Below, piece after piece: positions 17,362-25,887 of a DNA stretch of 64,000 nt (positions are counted from its first letter, which is position 1; the number at the start of each line of letters is the position of its first letter). The notes beneath the pieces are model-generated. The model was not told the origin of the DNA and searched no databases. It was given only the letters and a program-made list of their open reading frames with translations. The DNA comes from Actinomycetota bacterium. GTDB lineage: Bacteria > Actinomycetota > Acidimicrobiia > IMCC26256 > PALSA-555. Location of the stretch: NCBI GenBank assembly GCA_016870355.1, contig VGBR01000001.1, positions 183,574 through 247,573 of the forward strand. Reading direction: 5' to 3'. A program made the translations under genes and the position numbers.

Positions 17362-18690
17362 GTGGCCGACGTCACCGCTGAGACGACCGACCTGCTCCAG
17401 CAGCTGATCCGCAACGAGTGCGTGAACGACGGCACGGTTGCCTCAGGCGGGGAGACCCAAAGCGTCGACCTGCTCGAGTCGTACCTCGCTGGGAGCGGCC
17501 TCGACGTCGAGCGGTACGAGCCCCAACCGGGGCGCGGCAGCCTCGTGGCGCGCATCGAAGGCTCGGACCCCACGGCGCCGAGCCTGCTGCTGATGGGTCA
17601 CACCGATGTGGTGCCGGTCAACCCCGATGGTTGGTCGCGCGATCCCTTCTCCGGTGATGTGATCGACGGCTTCGTGTGGGGGCGCGGCGCCGTCGACATG
17701 CTCAACATCACTGCGTCACAAGCCGTCGCGTTCCGGCGGCTGGCCGACGGCGGCTTCAAGCCGAAGGGCTCGTTGATCTACCTCGCGGTCGCCGACGAGG
17801 AGGCGCTCGGCACGTGGGGGGCGCGGTGGCTCGTCGAGCACGAACGCGATGCCGTGTACGCCGACTACGTCCTCACTGAATCGGGCGGCTATCAGATGCC
17901 GACCGCGGACGGCGTGCGACTTCCGGTGCTCACCGCGGAGAAGGGGACGTTCTGGACGAAGCTGCGGATCCGAGGGACACCGGGACACGGCTCGCAACCG
18001 TTCCGCACCGACAACGCGGTCGTGACCGCGGCCGAAGTGGTGCGACGCATCCACGAGTTCCAGCCGCAGAGCCAGATCCACGACGTGTGGCGGAAGTTCG
18101 TGGAAGCGATGTCGTACCCCGAGGAGATCACGAAGGCGTTCCTCGATCCCCAGGGCTTGCGCGATGCGCTCGCCGAGCTTCCGCTCGGGATGTCACGTCT
18201 CGTGCACGCGTGCACGCACACGACGTTCGCACCCACGATCATGCACGGTGGCACGAAGACGAACGTCATCCCCGACTACGTGGAGCTCGAGGTCGACATC
18301 CGCACGATGCCGGGCCAGAGCGGTGAAGACGCGCATGCACTGCTGCGCGAAGCACTCGGCGATCTCGCCGACCGCGTCGAGATCGAGTCGAACGACGACC
18401 CGGCGACCGAGTCACCGATCGACACGCCCCTGTGGGACACGCTCGCGCGCGTCAGCGGTCGGATGGTCGAGGGTTCGGCGCTCGTGCCGTTCCTGATGGT
18501 GGGCGGCACCGACAACCGCTACTTCCGGCGCGCCGGCTCGGTGGGCTACGGGTTCGCGCTGTTCAGCCGGCGCCTGTCGTTCGAGGACTACGCCACCATG
18601 TTCCACGGCAACGATGAGCGCGTCGACGTCGAGTCGTTGGCCTTGTCGGAGGAACTGTGGGAGGCAGTGGCGCGCGATCTCCTCGAGTAG
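17362..18690 (+). CDS. M20 family metallopeptidase
   Basis: A 442-aa di-zinc peptidase/deacylase of the ArgE/DapE/CPG2 type. The catalytic metal site appears as LLMGHTDVVPV, GRGAVDMLN (bridging Asp) and VADEEALGTWGA (general-base Glu-Glu); the lid/dimerisation domain contains RIRGTPGHGSQP, and the last metal ligand region reads VPFLMVGGTDNRYFRRAG. The substrate cannot be inferred; neither lysine nor arginine synthesis genes are nearby. GTG 17362 is the first possible start and fits the leaderless -10. Confidence 0.92.
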   Translation: MADVTAETTDLLQQLIRNECVNDGTVASGGETQSVDLLESYLAGSGLDVERYEPQPGRGSLVARIEGSDPTAPSLLLMGHTDVVPVNPDGWSRDPFSGDVIDGFVWGRGAVDMLNITASQAVAFRRLADGGFKPKGSLIYLAVADEEALGTWGARWLVEHERDAVYADYVLTESGGYQMPTADGVRLPVLTAEKGTFWTKLRIRGTPGHGSQPFRTDNAVVTAAEVVRRIHEFQPQSQIHDVWRKFVEAMSYPEEITKAFLDPQGLRDALAELPLGMSRLVHACTHTTFAPTIMHGGTKTNVIPDYVELEVDIRTMPGQSGEDAHALLREALGDLADRVEIESNDDPATESPIDTPLWDTLARVSGRMVEGSALVPFLMVGGTDNRYFRRAGSVGYGFALFSRRLSFEDYATMFHGNDERVDVESLALSEELWEAVARDLLE

Positions 18691-18719
18691 CGCGCCGCCG
18701 GAGGCGACCAAATGCGGGC

Positions 18720-19601
18720 TTACCCCTCGCGTTGATCCCTGAGGAAGCGTTCGACTTCCTTCGCCAGCTCGTCACCTGAGGGAAGGTTGGCGCCCCAGGA
18801 CGTCTCCGCGTCGGGTTCGGCGGCGTCGAAGCGCTCCTCGAGCGTGCGCACGTACCCGCGGACGTCGTCGTCGGACGCGGCCACCTCATCCACCTTCTCG
18901 CGCCACGCGACCGCGGTGCGTTCGAGCCGCCCGAGATCGAGCTGGAGGTCGAGCAGGCCCGCGGCGCGGTCGAGCAGCGCGAGCGTTGCCGGCGGGTTCG
19001 GCGGGGCCGCGAGGTAGTGCGGCACCGGCGCCCAGAGGGACACCGAGTCGATGCCTTGCGACCGGCAGTGGTCGTGGAGCACACCGACGATGCCGGTGGG
19101 ACCCTCGTAGCGGGACTGCGCCAGCCCGAGGCGCGCCACGAGGTCGGGATCGGTCGCAGTACCGGTGACCCGGGCCTCGCGCGTATGGGGGACATCGGCG
19201 AGCAGCGCACCGAACGTGATCACCATCTCGCACGACGTCGCTTGTGCGACCGACACCACGGCGCGGCAGAACGAGTGCCACTTGTAGCTCGGCTCGACGC
19301 CGCGCAGCACCACGAGGTCGCGCTCGTCGCGGGGGACGGTGAAGAAGATGTTCTCCGGCCACGTGATCGAGCGCGTCACGCCGCCGGCCAAGGTCACGTG
19401 CGGGCGCCGGGATTGGAAGTCGAAGTGCACTTCAGGGTCGATCGACGCCACTCGTTCGGCCTCGCCCGTGCCGTGCTGAGTGAGCCAGACCGCCGCATTC
19501 GAAGCCGCATCAGCGGCGTCGTTCCAACCCTCGAAACCCGCCAGCAGCACCGGTCGTTGCAGGTCGGGCGAATTTCGCTCCCAGGTGAGTCCATCAACCA
19601 C
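18720..19601 (-). CDS. PAC2 family protein (proteasome-assembly-chaperone-like)
   Basis: A 293-aa protein of the PAC2 fold, shared by archaeal/actinobacterial proteins related to eukaryotic proteasome assembly chaperone 2. Landmarks are VLLAGFEGWNDAADAASNAA at the N-terminus, FFTVPRDERDLVVLRGVEPSYKW, VITFGALLADVPHTR and SLWAPVPHYLAAPPNPPATL. Actinobacteria with proteasomes often carry such genes; their exact role is not established. GTG 19601 is preceded at 6 nt by TAGGGT. The C-terminal region is an acidic coiled-coil-like tail (REKVDEVAASDDDVRGYVRTLEE). Confidence 0.9.
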   Translation of the reverse strand: MVDGLTWERNSPDLQRPVLLAGFEGWNDAADAASNAAVWLTQHGTGEAERVASIDPEVHFDFQSRRPHVTLAGGVTRSITWPENIFFTVPRDERDLVVLRGVEPSYKWHSFCRAVVSVAQATSCEMVITFGALLADVPHTREARVTGTATDPDLVARLGLAQSRYEGPTGIVGVLHDHCRSQGIDSVSLWAPVPHYLAAPPNPPATLALLDRAAGLLDLQLDLGRLERTAVAWREKVDEVAASDDDVRGYVRTLEERFDAAEPDAETSWGANLPSGDELAKEVERFLRDQREG

Positions 19602-19607
19602 GTTGCA

Positions 19608-19613
19608 ACCCTA
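19608..19613 (-). promoter_or_regulatory. -10 box of PAC2 gene (leaderless type)
   Basis: On the minus strand TAGGGT ends 6 nt before GTG 19601. Confidence 0.5.
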
Positions 19614-19683
19614 CGTCGGTGGGGTAACCCCTTCGTGGTCGACTCATGAAGAGGATCGACCACAACGTGCCTGGGATCTACAG

Positions 19684-20886
19684 CTAGGCGATCGCCTCCG
19701 CGGCACGCAGCGCGCTGATCTCGTCGACGCCGTAGCCGAGCTCGGCAAGGATCTCTTCGGTGTGCTGGCCGATGTCGGGCGCACCCCGCCTCACCTCCAC
19801 CATCTGGTCGTCGAACTGCATCGGCGCCGTTGCCACGCGGCACGTCGGATGGTCGGGATGGGGAGCCAGGTAGCCGTTCGCGACCACCTGTGGGTCATCG
19901 ATCACGTCGAGCATCGACTGGAGCCAGGCGAAGATCGTGTCCTCGGCCTCAAGGCGTGTTCGCAGATCCTCCAACGTCGAGCCGCCGATCTTGTTGGCGA
20001 TGGCCTTGTGCAGTGACTCGCGGTTGTCGGCGCGCGCTTGGGTGTCGGCGTACCGCGGGTCTTCGATGAGCTCGTCGAGCCCGAGTGCACGACACGTCGG
20101 TGCGAAGTGACGCATGTCGTCGAGCATGTTGAGCAGGAGCCAGCGCTGGTCGCCGGTTCGGTACGAGCCGACCAACGGGTTGGAGAGCGCACCGGTCGCA
20201 CCGAGTGGCTTCGGGTCTTCGCGCAGGATCGTGGTGGACGTCATGTCCATGCCGAGCTGCCAGATCGCGGTGTTGAGGAGCGCGACGTCGACGATGACGC
20301 CCTTGCCGGTCTTCTCGCGCTTGTAGAGCGCGGCTCCGATCCCGCCGGCGAGCATCGCGCCGCTTGGAAGATCACCCATCGCGCCGCGCTGCATGATCAG
20401 TGGACCGTCGGGCGGCGTGAGCGTGTGCCCGAGTCCGCCTCGAGCCCAGAAGCTCACGGCGTCGAAGCCACCCTTGTCGGCGTCGGGACCACGTTGCCCT
20501 TGGCCGTGGCCCTTCGCGTAGACCAGACGCGGGTTCACCTTGAACAGGTCGTCGGGGGTGACACGCAGCTTGTCGCGCGCGTTGGGCAGGAAGTTCGTGA
20601 GGAACACATCGGCGCCTTCGATGAGCTTGTCGAAGACAGCCCGCCCCTCGGGCACGCGGAGGTCGAGCGCGATGCCGCGCTTGTTGCGGTTGCAGAGCTG
20701 CCAGAGGAAGTTGAAGTCGCCGGTGTCGGCGGCGAAGCCCGACTTGATCACCTGACGCAGCGGATCGCCCTGGGGTGCTTCGACCTTGATGACCTCGGCG
20801 CCCCAGTCACCCAACGTCGCGCCGCACGCGGGCACGAACCCGTGGATGGCGAGCTCCACCACCTTGACGCCGTCCAACACATCCAT
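19684..20886 (-). CDS. CaiB/BaiF family (class III) CoA-transferase
   Basis: A 400-aa class III CoA-transferase moving CoA between carboxylic acids. The N-terminus LDGVKVVELAIHGFVPACGATLGDWGAEVIKVE is diagnostic. The family's catalytic Asp is normally in a G-x-x-x-D-P-like segment; here the corresponding RGAMGDLPSGAMLAGGI has Asp in place. LTNFLPNARDKLRV and YAKGHGQGQRGP also match the family. Such genes often serve steroid, bile acid or carnitine breakdown; the neighbours do not identify the substrate. ATG 20886 sits 136 bp from the divergent ABC gene. Confidence 0.93.
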   Translation of the reverse strand: MDVLDGVKVVELAIHGFVPACGATLGDWGAEVIKVEAPQGDPLRQVIKSGFAADTGDFNFLWQLCNRNKRGIALDLRVPEGRAVFDKLIEGADVFLTNFLPNARDKLRVTPDDLFKVNPRLVYAKGHGQGQRGPDADKGGFDAVSFWARGGLGHTLTPPDGPLIMQRGAMGDLPSGAMLAGGIGAALYKREKTGKGVIVDVALLNTAIWQLGMDMTSTTILREDPKPLGATGALSNPLVGSYRTGDQRWLLLNMLDDMRHFAPTCRALGLDELIEDPRYADTQARADNRESLHKAIANKIGGSTLEDLRTRLEAEDTIFAWLQSMLDVIDDPQVVANGYLAPHPDHPTCRVATAPMQFDDQMVEVRRGAPDIGQHTEEILAELGYGVDEISALRAAEAIA

Positions 20887-21022
20887 GATTCCTCCCGTGT
20901 CCGCTGCGGCGCAGGGTACCTGCGCCGCGGACGCTCACCAGCGGGTGCGAGCGCCCTCGCTGCGCTCGGTCGCCGCCGGTATTCGACGATCCCGAAACGG
21001 CGTGTTCTGCCACACTGCTGCG

Positions 21023-21808
21023 ATGTCTGGTGCCACCGAGCCGCGTCTTCGCGCGCCCGTGTTCGAGGCCCGCGGCCTCGTGAAGGAGTACAAGCGCGTC
21101 CGGGCCGTGGACGGCATCGACCTCACGGTCGCCGCCGGTGAGCGCGTCGCGCTCCTCGGGCCGAACGGCGCGGGCAAGACCACGACGTTGCTGATGCTGC
21201 TCGGTGTGATCACCCCTGACGCGGGCGAGATCGAGATCGTCGGCCGCCACCTCCCCAAGGAGCGCAGCGCAGCGATGGAGCAGGTTGGCTTCGCCGCGGG
21301 GTACCTGCCACTGCCGGAGCGCCTGCGGGTGCGCGAGTTCCTCGAGCTCTTCGGCCGCCTCTACGGGTTGCGCCATCCCGCGCCGGCGGTGGAGCAGGGG
21401 CTCGAGCGCTTTGCGATCACCCACCTCGCGTCCGCGATGGGCAACGAGCTCTCGTCAGGGCAACGCACGCTGGTGGGGATCATCAAGGCCACCCTCAATC
21501 GACCACGTCTGCTCGTGCTCGACGAGCCCACCGCCTCGCTCGACCCCAACGTGGCGCGTCGTGTGCGCGCAGGTCTCGAACGACTGTGTGCAGAAGAGGG
21601 AACCGCGCTGTTGGTCACCAGTCACAACATGGTCGAGGTCGAGCGCCTCTGCGAGCGCGTCGTGTTCGTCTCGGCGGGCAAGGTCGTGGCTGACGGCACG
21701 CCCGAAGCGGTGGCGGCCCGCTTCGGTCGAGACGACCTGGAGGGCGTGTTCCTGCACCTTGCTGACGGGGGCGTCGCTCATGAACCTGACCAGGAGCAGG
21801 TCTCGTGA
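21023..21808 (+). CDS. ABC transporter ATP-binding protein
   Basis: The 261-aa ATPase of a two-gene ABC-2 exporter. Walker A is LLGPNGAGKTTT, the signature motif is ELSSGQRTLVGI, Walker B is LLVLDEPTASLDP and the switch histidine is in LLVTSHNMVEVERL. ATG 21023 begins MSGATEPRLR; the longer tracked ORF runs into the divergent promoter region and is rejected. Its stop overlaps the permease GTG. The ligand is unknown (drug, lipid or polysaccharide). Confidence 0.94.
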   Translation: MSGATEPRLRAPVFEARGLVKEYKRVRAVDGIDLTVAAGERVALLGPNGAGKTTTLLMLLGVITPDAGEIEIVGRHLPKERSAAMEQVGFAAGYLPLPERLRVREFLELFGRLYGLRHPAPAVEQGLERFAITHLASAMGNELSSGQRTLVGIIKATLNRPRLLVLDEPTASLDPNVARRVRAGLERLCAEEGTALLVTSHNMVEVERLCERVVFVSAGKVVADGTPEAVAARFGRDDLEGVFLHLADGGVAHEPDQEQVS

Positions 21809-22593
21809 ACGCCGACCGCGTGCTTGCCATCTCGCGCCGTCAGTTCTACGTGCTGTGGCGCGCGCCGCAACGGTGGTTCGACATGGTCGTGTGGCCCGTC
21901 GTCGACGCCGTGCTCTTCGGCGCGATCGGGATCTACTTCGGACAGCAGCAAGGCGGCACCGCCGCGAGCGTCGCGTTCCTGCTCTCCGGGATCATCCTCT
22001 TCCATGTCGTCTTTCAGGCCGAGGTGAGCGTCGCGACCGGGTTCCTCGAGGAGACGTGGTCGAGCAACCTGCTCAACCTGATGGTGACGCCGCTCTCGGA
22101 GCTCGAGTACGGCGCCGGTGTCGCGCTGTTCGGACTGGCGAAGCTCCTGATCGGCGTGTCGTTGGCCGCGGTCGTGGCGTTCGCGCTGTTCGCGTTCGAG
22201 ATCACGAGCCTGGGCTTGTCACTCATCCCCTTGGCCGCCGTGCTGATCGTCGTCGGTTGGGCGGTCGCGCTCGTCGTGATCGGGCTCATCCTGCGGGTCG
22301 GGCAGGGCGCCGAGATGATGACGTGGGGCTTCATCGCGCTGCTGCTGCCGCTCTCGGGGATCTTCTACCCGGTGCGGGCGCTCCCCGACGTGCTCCAGCC
22401 GATCGCGCAGGCGCTGCCGACCACGCACGTGTTCGCGGCCGCGCACAAGGTTGTGAACGGGCATCCACTTCCCTGGGGCGAAGTCGGCATCGCCGCCGGA
22501 GGAGCCGTGGCGCTCTCGGCCCTCTCGGTCTGGTACATGACGCGGATGCTCGCGACGTTCCGCAAGCGGGGCTACATCTCACGTCACATGTAG
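21805..22593 (+). CDS. ABC-2 type transporter permease
   Basis: A 262-aa integral membrane protein with six predicted spans, partner of the preceding ATPase. The ABC-2 pattern is clear: an N-terminal amphipathic segment with RRQFYVLWRAPQRWFD, TSLGLSLIPLAAVLIVVGWA in the middle, and FIALLLPLSGIFYPVRALPD-VLQPIAQALPTTHVF near the C-terminus, which is the family signature region. It starts at GTG 21805, overlapping the ATPase stop by four bases. A hairpin follows after the stop. Confidence 0.92.
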   Translation: MNADRVLAISRRQFYVLWRAPQRWFDMVVWPVVDAVLFGAIGIYFGQQQGGTAASVAFLLSGIILFHVVFQAEVSVATGFLEETWSSNLLNLMVTPLSELEYGAGVALFGLAKLLIGVSLAAVVAFALFAFEITSLGLSLIPLAAVLIVVGWAVALVVIGLILRVGQGAEMMTWGFIALLLPLSGIFYPVRALPDVLQPIAQALPTTHVFAAAHKVVNGHPLPWGEVGIAAGGAVALSALSVWYMTRMLATFRKRGYISRHM

Positions 22594-22601
22594 TCAGGGC
22601 G

Positions 22602-22619
22602 GGGAGGGCAGGCCCTCCC
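22602..22619. terminator. Hairpin between convergent genes
   Basis: GGGAGGGC/GCCCTCCC with a two-base centre lies between the ABC permease and arfB, which converge here. It may serve both strands. No U-tract. Confidence 0.5.
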
Positions 22620-22711
22620 GGCTGACTCTCCCGGCGCGGCCCGCCCCTCGACTCTGGTAGGTCCGGGGCGGCAAGGCCACCCCGGGGCGGAACCGATGGC
22701 TTCGTCCGGGA

Positions 22712-23122
22712 TCAGTCGTCTCGAGTCGGGCGTTGCCGACGACGCTTCAGCTCACCGCGTCGATGCTTGGTGTCGAGGCGACGTTGCTTGGCTGATCGGG
22801 ACGGGCGGGTTGCCCGCCGCGGCGTCTGCACTCGGAGTCCTTCGGCCAGCTTTGAGCGCAGGCGCTCCAGCGCGAGCTCACGGTTGCGGGCTTGAGAACG
22901 GGAGTCGGCGGCGGTTGCCCGCACGACCGGCCCGAGTCGCTCCAGGAGACGGGCGCGCTGGCGCGGGCCCAGCGATGCCGACTCCTCGACGTCGAAGCGC
23001 ACCTCGACGCGCGTGTCAGAGGTGTTGGCGTGCTGTCCACCGGGTCCGCCCGAGCGACTCGTGTGCCACTCCAGCTCGCCGAGGTCGATGCGGCACGACG
23101 AGGTGACCCGCAGCTCGCTCAT
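22712..23122 (-). CDS. arfB: Peptide-release-factor-like protein (ArfB-type peptidyl-tRNA hydrolase)
   Basis: A 136-aa protein with the catalytic loop of release factors (RSGGPGGQHANTSDTRVEV) but no codon-recognition domain, and a basic, Arg/Lys-rich C-terminal tail (KQRRLDTKHRRGELKRRR) that inserts in the empty mRNA channel of stalled ribosomes. This is the ArfB/YaeJ layout, releasing peptides from non-stop complexes. ATG 23122 is ten bases after the phosphotransferase stop, so both are probably one transcript. Confidence 0.93.
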   Translation of the reverse strand: MSELRVTSSCRIDLGELEWHTSRSGGPGGQHANTSDTRVEVRFDVEESASLGPRQRARLLERLGPVVRATAADSRSQARNRELALERLRSKLAEGLRVQTPRRATRPSRSAKQRRLDTKHRRGELKRRRQRPTRDD

Positions 23123-23131
23123 CCTCGTCCG

Positions 23132-24193
23132 TCACCCTCGTAGCTGGGGATCGGCCGACTTCGCAGCCCGGTCGAGCGCAGCGTCGGCGAGCGCGATCAC
23201 GCCGAGACCCATCTGCTCGAAGCCCTCGCCCAGCGTCTTGCCCATCAGGAACCGGGCGTTGATGCCTTCGAGGATGACCGCGAGCTTGTAGAGCGCGAAC
23301 ACGACGTAGAAGTCGAGATGCTGGATCGATCGGCCAGACCGTTCGGCATACCGCTCGACCACCTCGTCGATCGAGATGAAGCCCGGTACTTGCGACACCC
23401 CTTGGGTGGAGCTCAACGCGATGTCCGACCCGCCGGCGCCCCAGTACACGAGCAACAACGCGACATCCGTGAGCGGATCGCCGAGCGTCGACATCTCCCA
23501 GTCGAGGACGGCGACGATCTTCCCTGCATCGTCGGGAGCAAGCATGGTGTTGTCGAGGCGGTAGTCGCCGTGCACGATCGTCGGCGGGCCCGATTCCGGC
23601 AGCGCCGCGTCGAGTCGGCGCGCGATCTCGTCGATTTGGGGAAGCTCCCTTGTCTTGTTCGCCTGCCACTGCTTGCCCCACCGAGCGACGTTGCGGGCCA
23701 GGAAGCCCTCGGGGCGGCCGAACTCGCCGAGGCCGGCGTCGAGGTAGTCGACGTCGTGGAGGTCGGCGAGCACATCGACGAGCGCGTGCGAGCACCGTCG
23801 GGCGTCGTCCTCGTTGAGCGTGGCGATCTCGTCGAGGTCGCGCAGCACGCGGCCGTCGACCTTCTCCATGACGTAGAACGGCGCGCCGGTGACGTCAGGG
23901 TCATCGCACGCGGCGAACATCCTGGGAACGGGAACGGCGGTCCCCGCGAGCGAGGCCATCACCCGGTACTCGCGACCCATGTCGTGCGCGGTGGCCACGA
24001 CGTGTCCCAGCGGTGGGCGTCGGAGCACCCACGTGGAGCTGCCGTCGGTGACTGCGTAGGTGAGGTTCGAGCGGCCGCCGGCGATCAGCTCGGCGTTGAG
24101 CGGCGCGCCGGTCGCGCCATCAACATGCTCAGCGAACCACGGCGCGAGGACGTCGAGATCTACCCCATCAGGAGCGGGGGTGGAGCTGGTCAC
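23132..24193 (-). CDS. Phosphotransferase family protein (APH/ACAD10-like kinase fold)
   Basis: A 353-aa aminoglycoside-phosphotransferase-fold protein resembling the kinase-like domain fused to acyl-CoA dehydrogenases in ACAD10/11, which phosphorylates 4-hydroxyacyl-CoAs. Visible: the nucleotide loop region AGGRSNLTYAVTDGS, WVLRRPPLGHVVATAHDM, FYVMEKVDGRVL, the Brenner-type motif TIVHGDYRLDNTML and metal DFG-equivalent VLDWEMSTLGDPLTD. GTG 24193 is chosen because TACCCT lies 7 nt upstream and the family N-terminus starts there; 72 upstream residues of the tracked ORF are spurious. Confidence 0.91.
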   Translation of the reverse strand: MTSSTPAPDGVDLDVLAPWFAEHVDGATGAPLNAELIAGGRSNLTYAVTDGSSTWVLRRPPLGHVVATAHDMGREYRVMASLAGTAVPVPRMFAACDDPDVTGAPFYVMEKVDGRVLRDLDEIATLNEDDARRCSHALVDVLADLHDVDYLDAGLGEFGRPEGFLARNVARWGKQWQANKTRELPQIDEIARRLDAALPESGPPTIVHGDYRLDNTMLAPDDAGKIVAVLDWEMSTLGDPLTDVALLLVYWGAGGSDIALSSTQGVSQVPGFISIDEVVERYAERSGRSIQHLDFYVVFALYKLAVILEGINARFLMGKTLGEGFEQMGLGVIALADAALDRAAKSADPQLRG

Positions 24194-24200
24194 GCGCCGC

Positions 24201-24206
24201 AGGGTA
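24201..24206 (-). promoter_or_regulatory. -10 box of phosphotransferase gene (leaderless type)
   Basis: Minus-strand TACCCT ends 7 nt before GTG 24193 and sets the start. Confidence 0.55.
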
Positions 24207-24249
24207 GCGGCGGCTTCGCAGAGAGTTCTACGGTGAACGAAGGTGTGAC

Positions 24250-24606
24250 TCAGGCGACGCGGGACTCGCGCGGCTTCACCGGCTTGCCTGCGCCCTTCGG
24301 GTAGCGCGCCACCCGTCCGACCGGCATGTCGACGCGGTAGCCCGCCGCGGCGCGCTCCTCTTCGGACTCGCCGCCCCAGTAGCCGTACTCGCGGTTCTCG
24401 CGTGCCCACTCACGGCACGGATGCAGCACCTCACAGCTCCGACAGATCGACCGCGCCCGCGCTTCGCGCAGGATGCGGGTTTCGGGGCGCTCGCCGGCCG
24501 GCGCGAAGAACACGTCGGTCTGGCCGATGCACGCAGCATCGGCGGTCCAGGCCAAGGGCCCCGTGAAGATGAGGTTCGAGATCGTCTCCGCCGCCACGAA
24601 CACCAT
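24250..24606 (-). CDS. WhiB-family iron-sulfur transcriptional regulator
   Basis: A 118-aa WhiB-like protein, unique to actinobacteria and their phages, which binds a redox-sensitive [4Fe-4S] cluster and the sigma-A subunit. The four cysteines are Cys26 (DAACIGQ), Cys55, Cys58 and Cys64 (CRSCEVLHPC), matching the Cx29Cx2Cx5C spacing, followed by the turn EYGYWGGESEEER and a basic C-terminal DNA-contact segment (RYPKGAGKPVKPRES). It is divergently arranged with the LysR gene. The subtype (WhiB1-7) cannot be fixed by eye; the short acidic N-terminus resembles WhiB1/2-like proteins. Confidence 0.94.
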   Translation of the reverse strand: MVFVAAETISNLIFTGPLAWTADAACIGQTDVFFAPAGERPETRILREARARSICRSCEVLHPCREWARENREYGYWGGESEEERAAAGYRVDMPVGRVARYPKGAGKPVKPRESRVA

Positions 24607-24653
24607 CGTGCACCGCGCGCCACCAATCTGTCCAACAGGTACAAGTGATATGC

Positions 24654-24674
24654 TCCATCGGTCTCACAGATGGA
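24654..24674. promoter_or_regulatory. Dyad in whiB-lysR intergenic region
   Basis: TCCATC-N9-GATGGA forms an interrupted inverted repeat 30 bp before the LysR start, just after a TATGCT hexamer (24649-24654). LysR regulators usually bind such T-N11-A-type dyads next to their own promoter, so this is a candidate autoregulatory site. Confidence 0.45.
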
Positions 24675-24703
24675 TAGGCGAGACCGACGGAAGGCAGGGC
24701 GAG

Positions 24704-25597
24704 GTGGAGCTGCGCCACCTGGAGACCCTCTTGGCCATCGCCGAGGAGGGATCGTTCACGGCGGCCGCCGACGTGCTGGCGACCGTGCAGTCGAACGTCT
24801 CCGATCAGGTGCGCCAGCTCGAGACCGAGCTCGGCGCGTCGCTCCTCGTGCGCAGCCGCCGCGGCGCCGAGCCCACCGAGTCCGGGGAGGTCGTGCTCGA
24901 GCGGGCCCGGCGCATCCGCCGCGAGGTCGAGGCGATGCGCACCGACCTGGCGATGCTCCAAGGTCTCGAGGTCGGTGCGTCGAGCTTCGGCATCGTCGGT
25001 ACGGCGAGCCGATGGGTGGTGCCGCAGCTCGTCGCCAGCCTGCGCGAACGCGCGCCTGGCATCCGTCTGCTCGTGAACGAGGCCGCGTCCGAGCGCCTCA
25101 TGAGCGAGGTGCTCGCGGGCGAGCTCTCGCAAGCGCTCGTCACCGAGCCCGTGAGCGACCGCCGGCTCGTGAGCGAGACCGTCTTCGAAGAGGCGTTGGT
25201 CGCGGTCGTCCCGCGTGACGTGCAGATGCCCGCTCCGCCTGTGCCGCTGGCCGCGGTCGCGAGCCTTGGCATGGTCATGCCGCCGCGAGCGAACCCGTTG
25301 CGGCACGAGGTCGAAGCGGCTGCCGCCGCGCAGCGCGTCGACCTCCCGATCGTCGTCGAAGTCGAGGGCATCCGGCTCGTCGCCGATCTGGTCGCGGCGG
25401 GCGTCGGTGCGTCGGTGCTGCCCGAGATGGCGGTGCCTGGCGATCTCACCGTCCGGGTGATGCCGATCGCGGGGATGCCGCCGCGCCGCCTGGCCATCGT
25501 GAACGCACGCGATGCCCAGCTGTCGTTCGCCGACCGAGCGGTGCGGGAGACGACGCTCGAGGTCGTGGCCCAGCGCGCCCGCCCGGTCGCTCGGTAG
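24704..25597 (+). CDS. LysR-family transcriptional regulator
   Basis: A 297-aa LTTR: an N-terminal winged helix-turn-helix (LRHLETLLAIAEEGSFTAAA-DVLATVQSNVSDQVRQLE), a linker helix, and a periplasmic-binding-protein-like effector domain (FGIVGTASRWVVPQLVASLR; LVADLVAAGVGASVLPEMAV). GTG 24704 follows GGAAGGCAGGGCGAG and gives the canonical start VELRHLETLL; the upstream 77 residues in the ORF track lie opposite whiB. The target is unknown; the divergent whiB gene is the usual kind of candidate. Confidence 0.93.
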   Translation: MELRHLETLLAIAEEGSFTAAADVLATVQSNVSDQVRQLETELGASLLVRSRRGAEPTESGEVVLERARRIRREVEAMRTDLAMLQGLEVGASSFGIVGTASRWVVPQLVASLRERAPGIRLLVNEAASERLMSEVLAGELSQALVTEPVSDRRLVSETVFEEALVAVVPRDVQMPAPPVPLAAVASLGMVMPPRANPLRHEVEAAAAAQRVDLPIVVEVEGIRLVADLVAAGVGASVLPEMAVPGDLTVRVMPIAGMPPRRLAIVNARDAQLSFADRAVRETTLEVVAQRARPVAR

Positions 25598-25631
25598 ATT
25601 TCCCGCCACTTCGAGCGGGGGAGGCGGCCAC

Positions 25632-25874
25632 ATGGTCGAGAGCACGACACCGAACACAGCGGCCACGGGATGGCGACCGAACCGTCGTCAGATCACGATC
25701 GGGATCCTGGTCCTGATCGTGGCGATCTTCGGTGCGGTGAACTTCGAGGAGACGCCGATCGACTTCCTGATCAAGACGGTCAGCGTGCAGCTCGTCTTCG
25801 TGATCGCGGGATGTGCGCTGCTCGGCTTCCTTGCCGGCTTCCTCTTCGCGCGGCACCTCGAGAAGAAGGACTGA
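25632..25874 (+). CDS. LapA-domain small membrane protein
   Basis: An 80-aa protein with a short polar N-terminus, two transmembrane helices (ITIGILVLIVAIFGAVNF; VQLVFVIAGCALLGFLAGFL) and the closing motif FARHLEKKD. This is the layout of LapA/YciS-like proteins, which in E. coli assist lipopolysaccharide assembly; the role in Gram-positives is not known. ATG 25632 follows GGGGGAGGCGG. The tracked ORF start lies in the preceding gene. Confidence 0.82.
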   Translation: MVESTTPNTAATGWRPNRRQITIGILVLIVAIFGAVNFEETPIDFLIKTVSVQLVFVIAGCALLGFLAGFLFARHLEKKD

Positions 25875-25887
25875 GCGCTCCGGCCTC

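Noticed and set aside
20937-20984. GCGAGCGCCCTCGCTGCGCTCGGTCGC considered as a third copy of the palindromic repeat
   Set aside because: It shares the CTCGCTGCG motif only; the GAGCCGGGTA core is missing.
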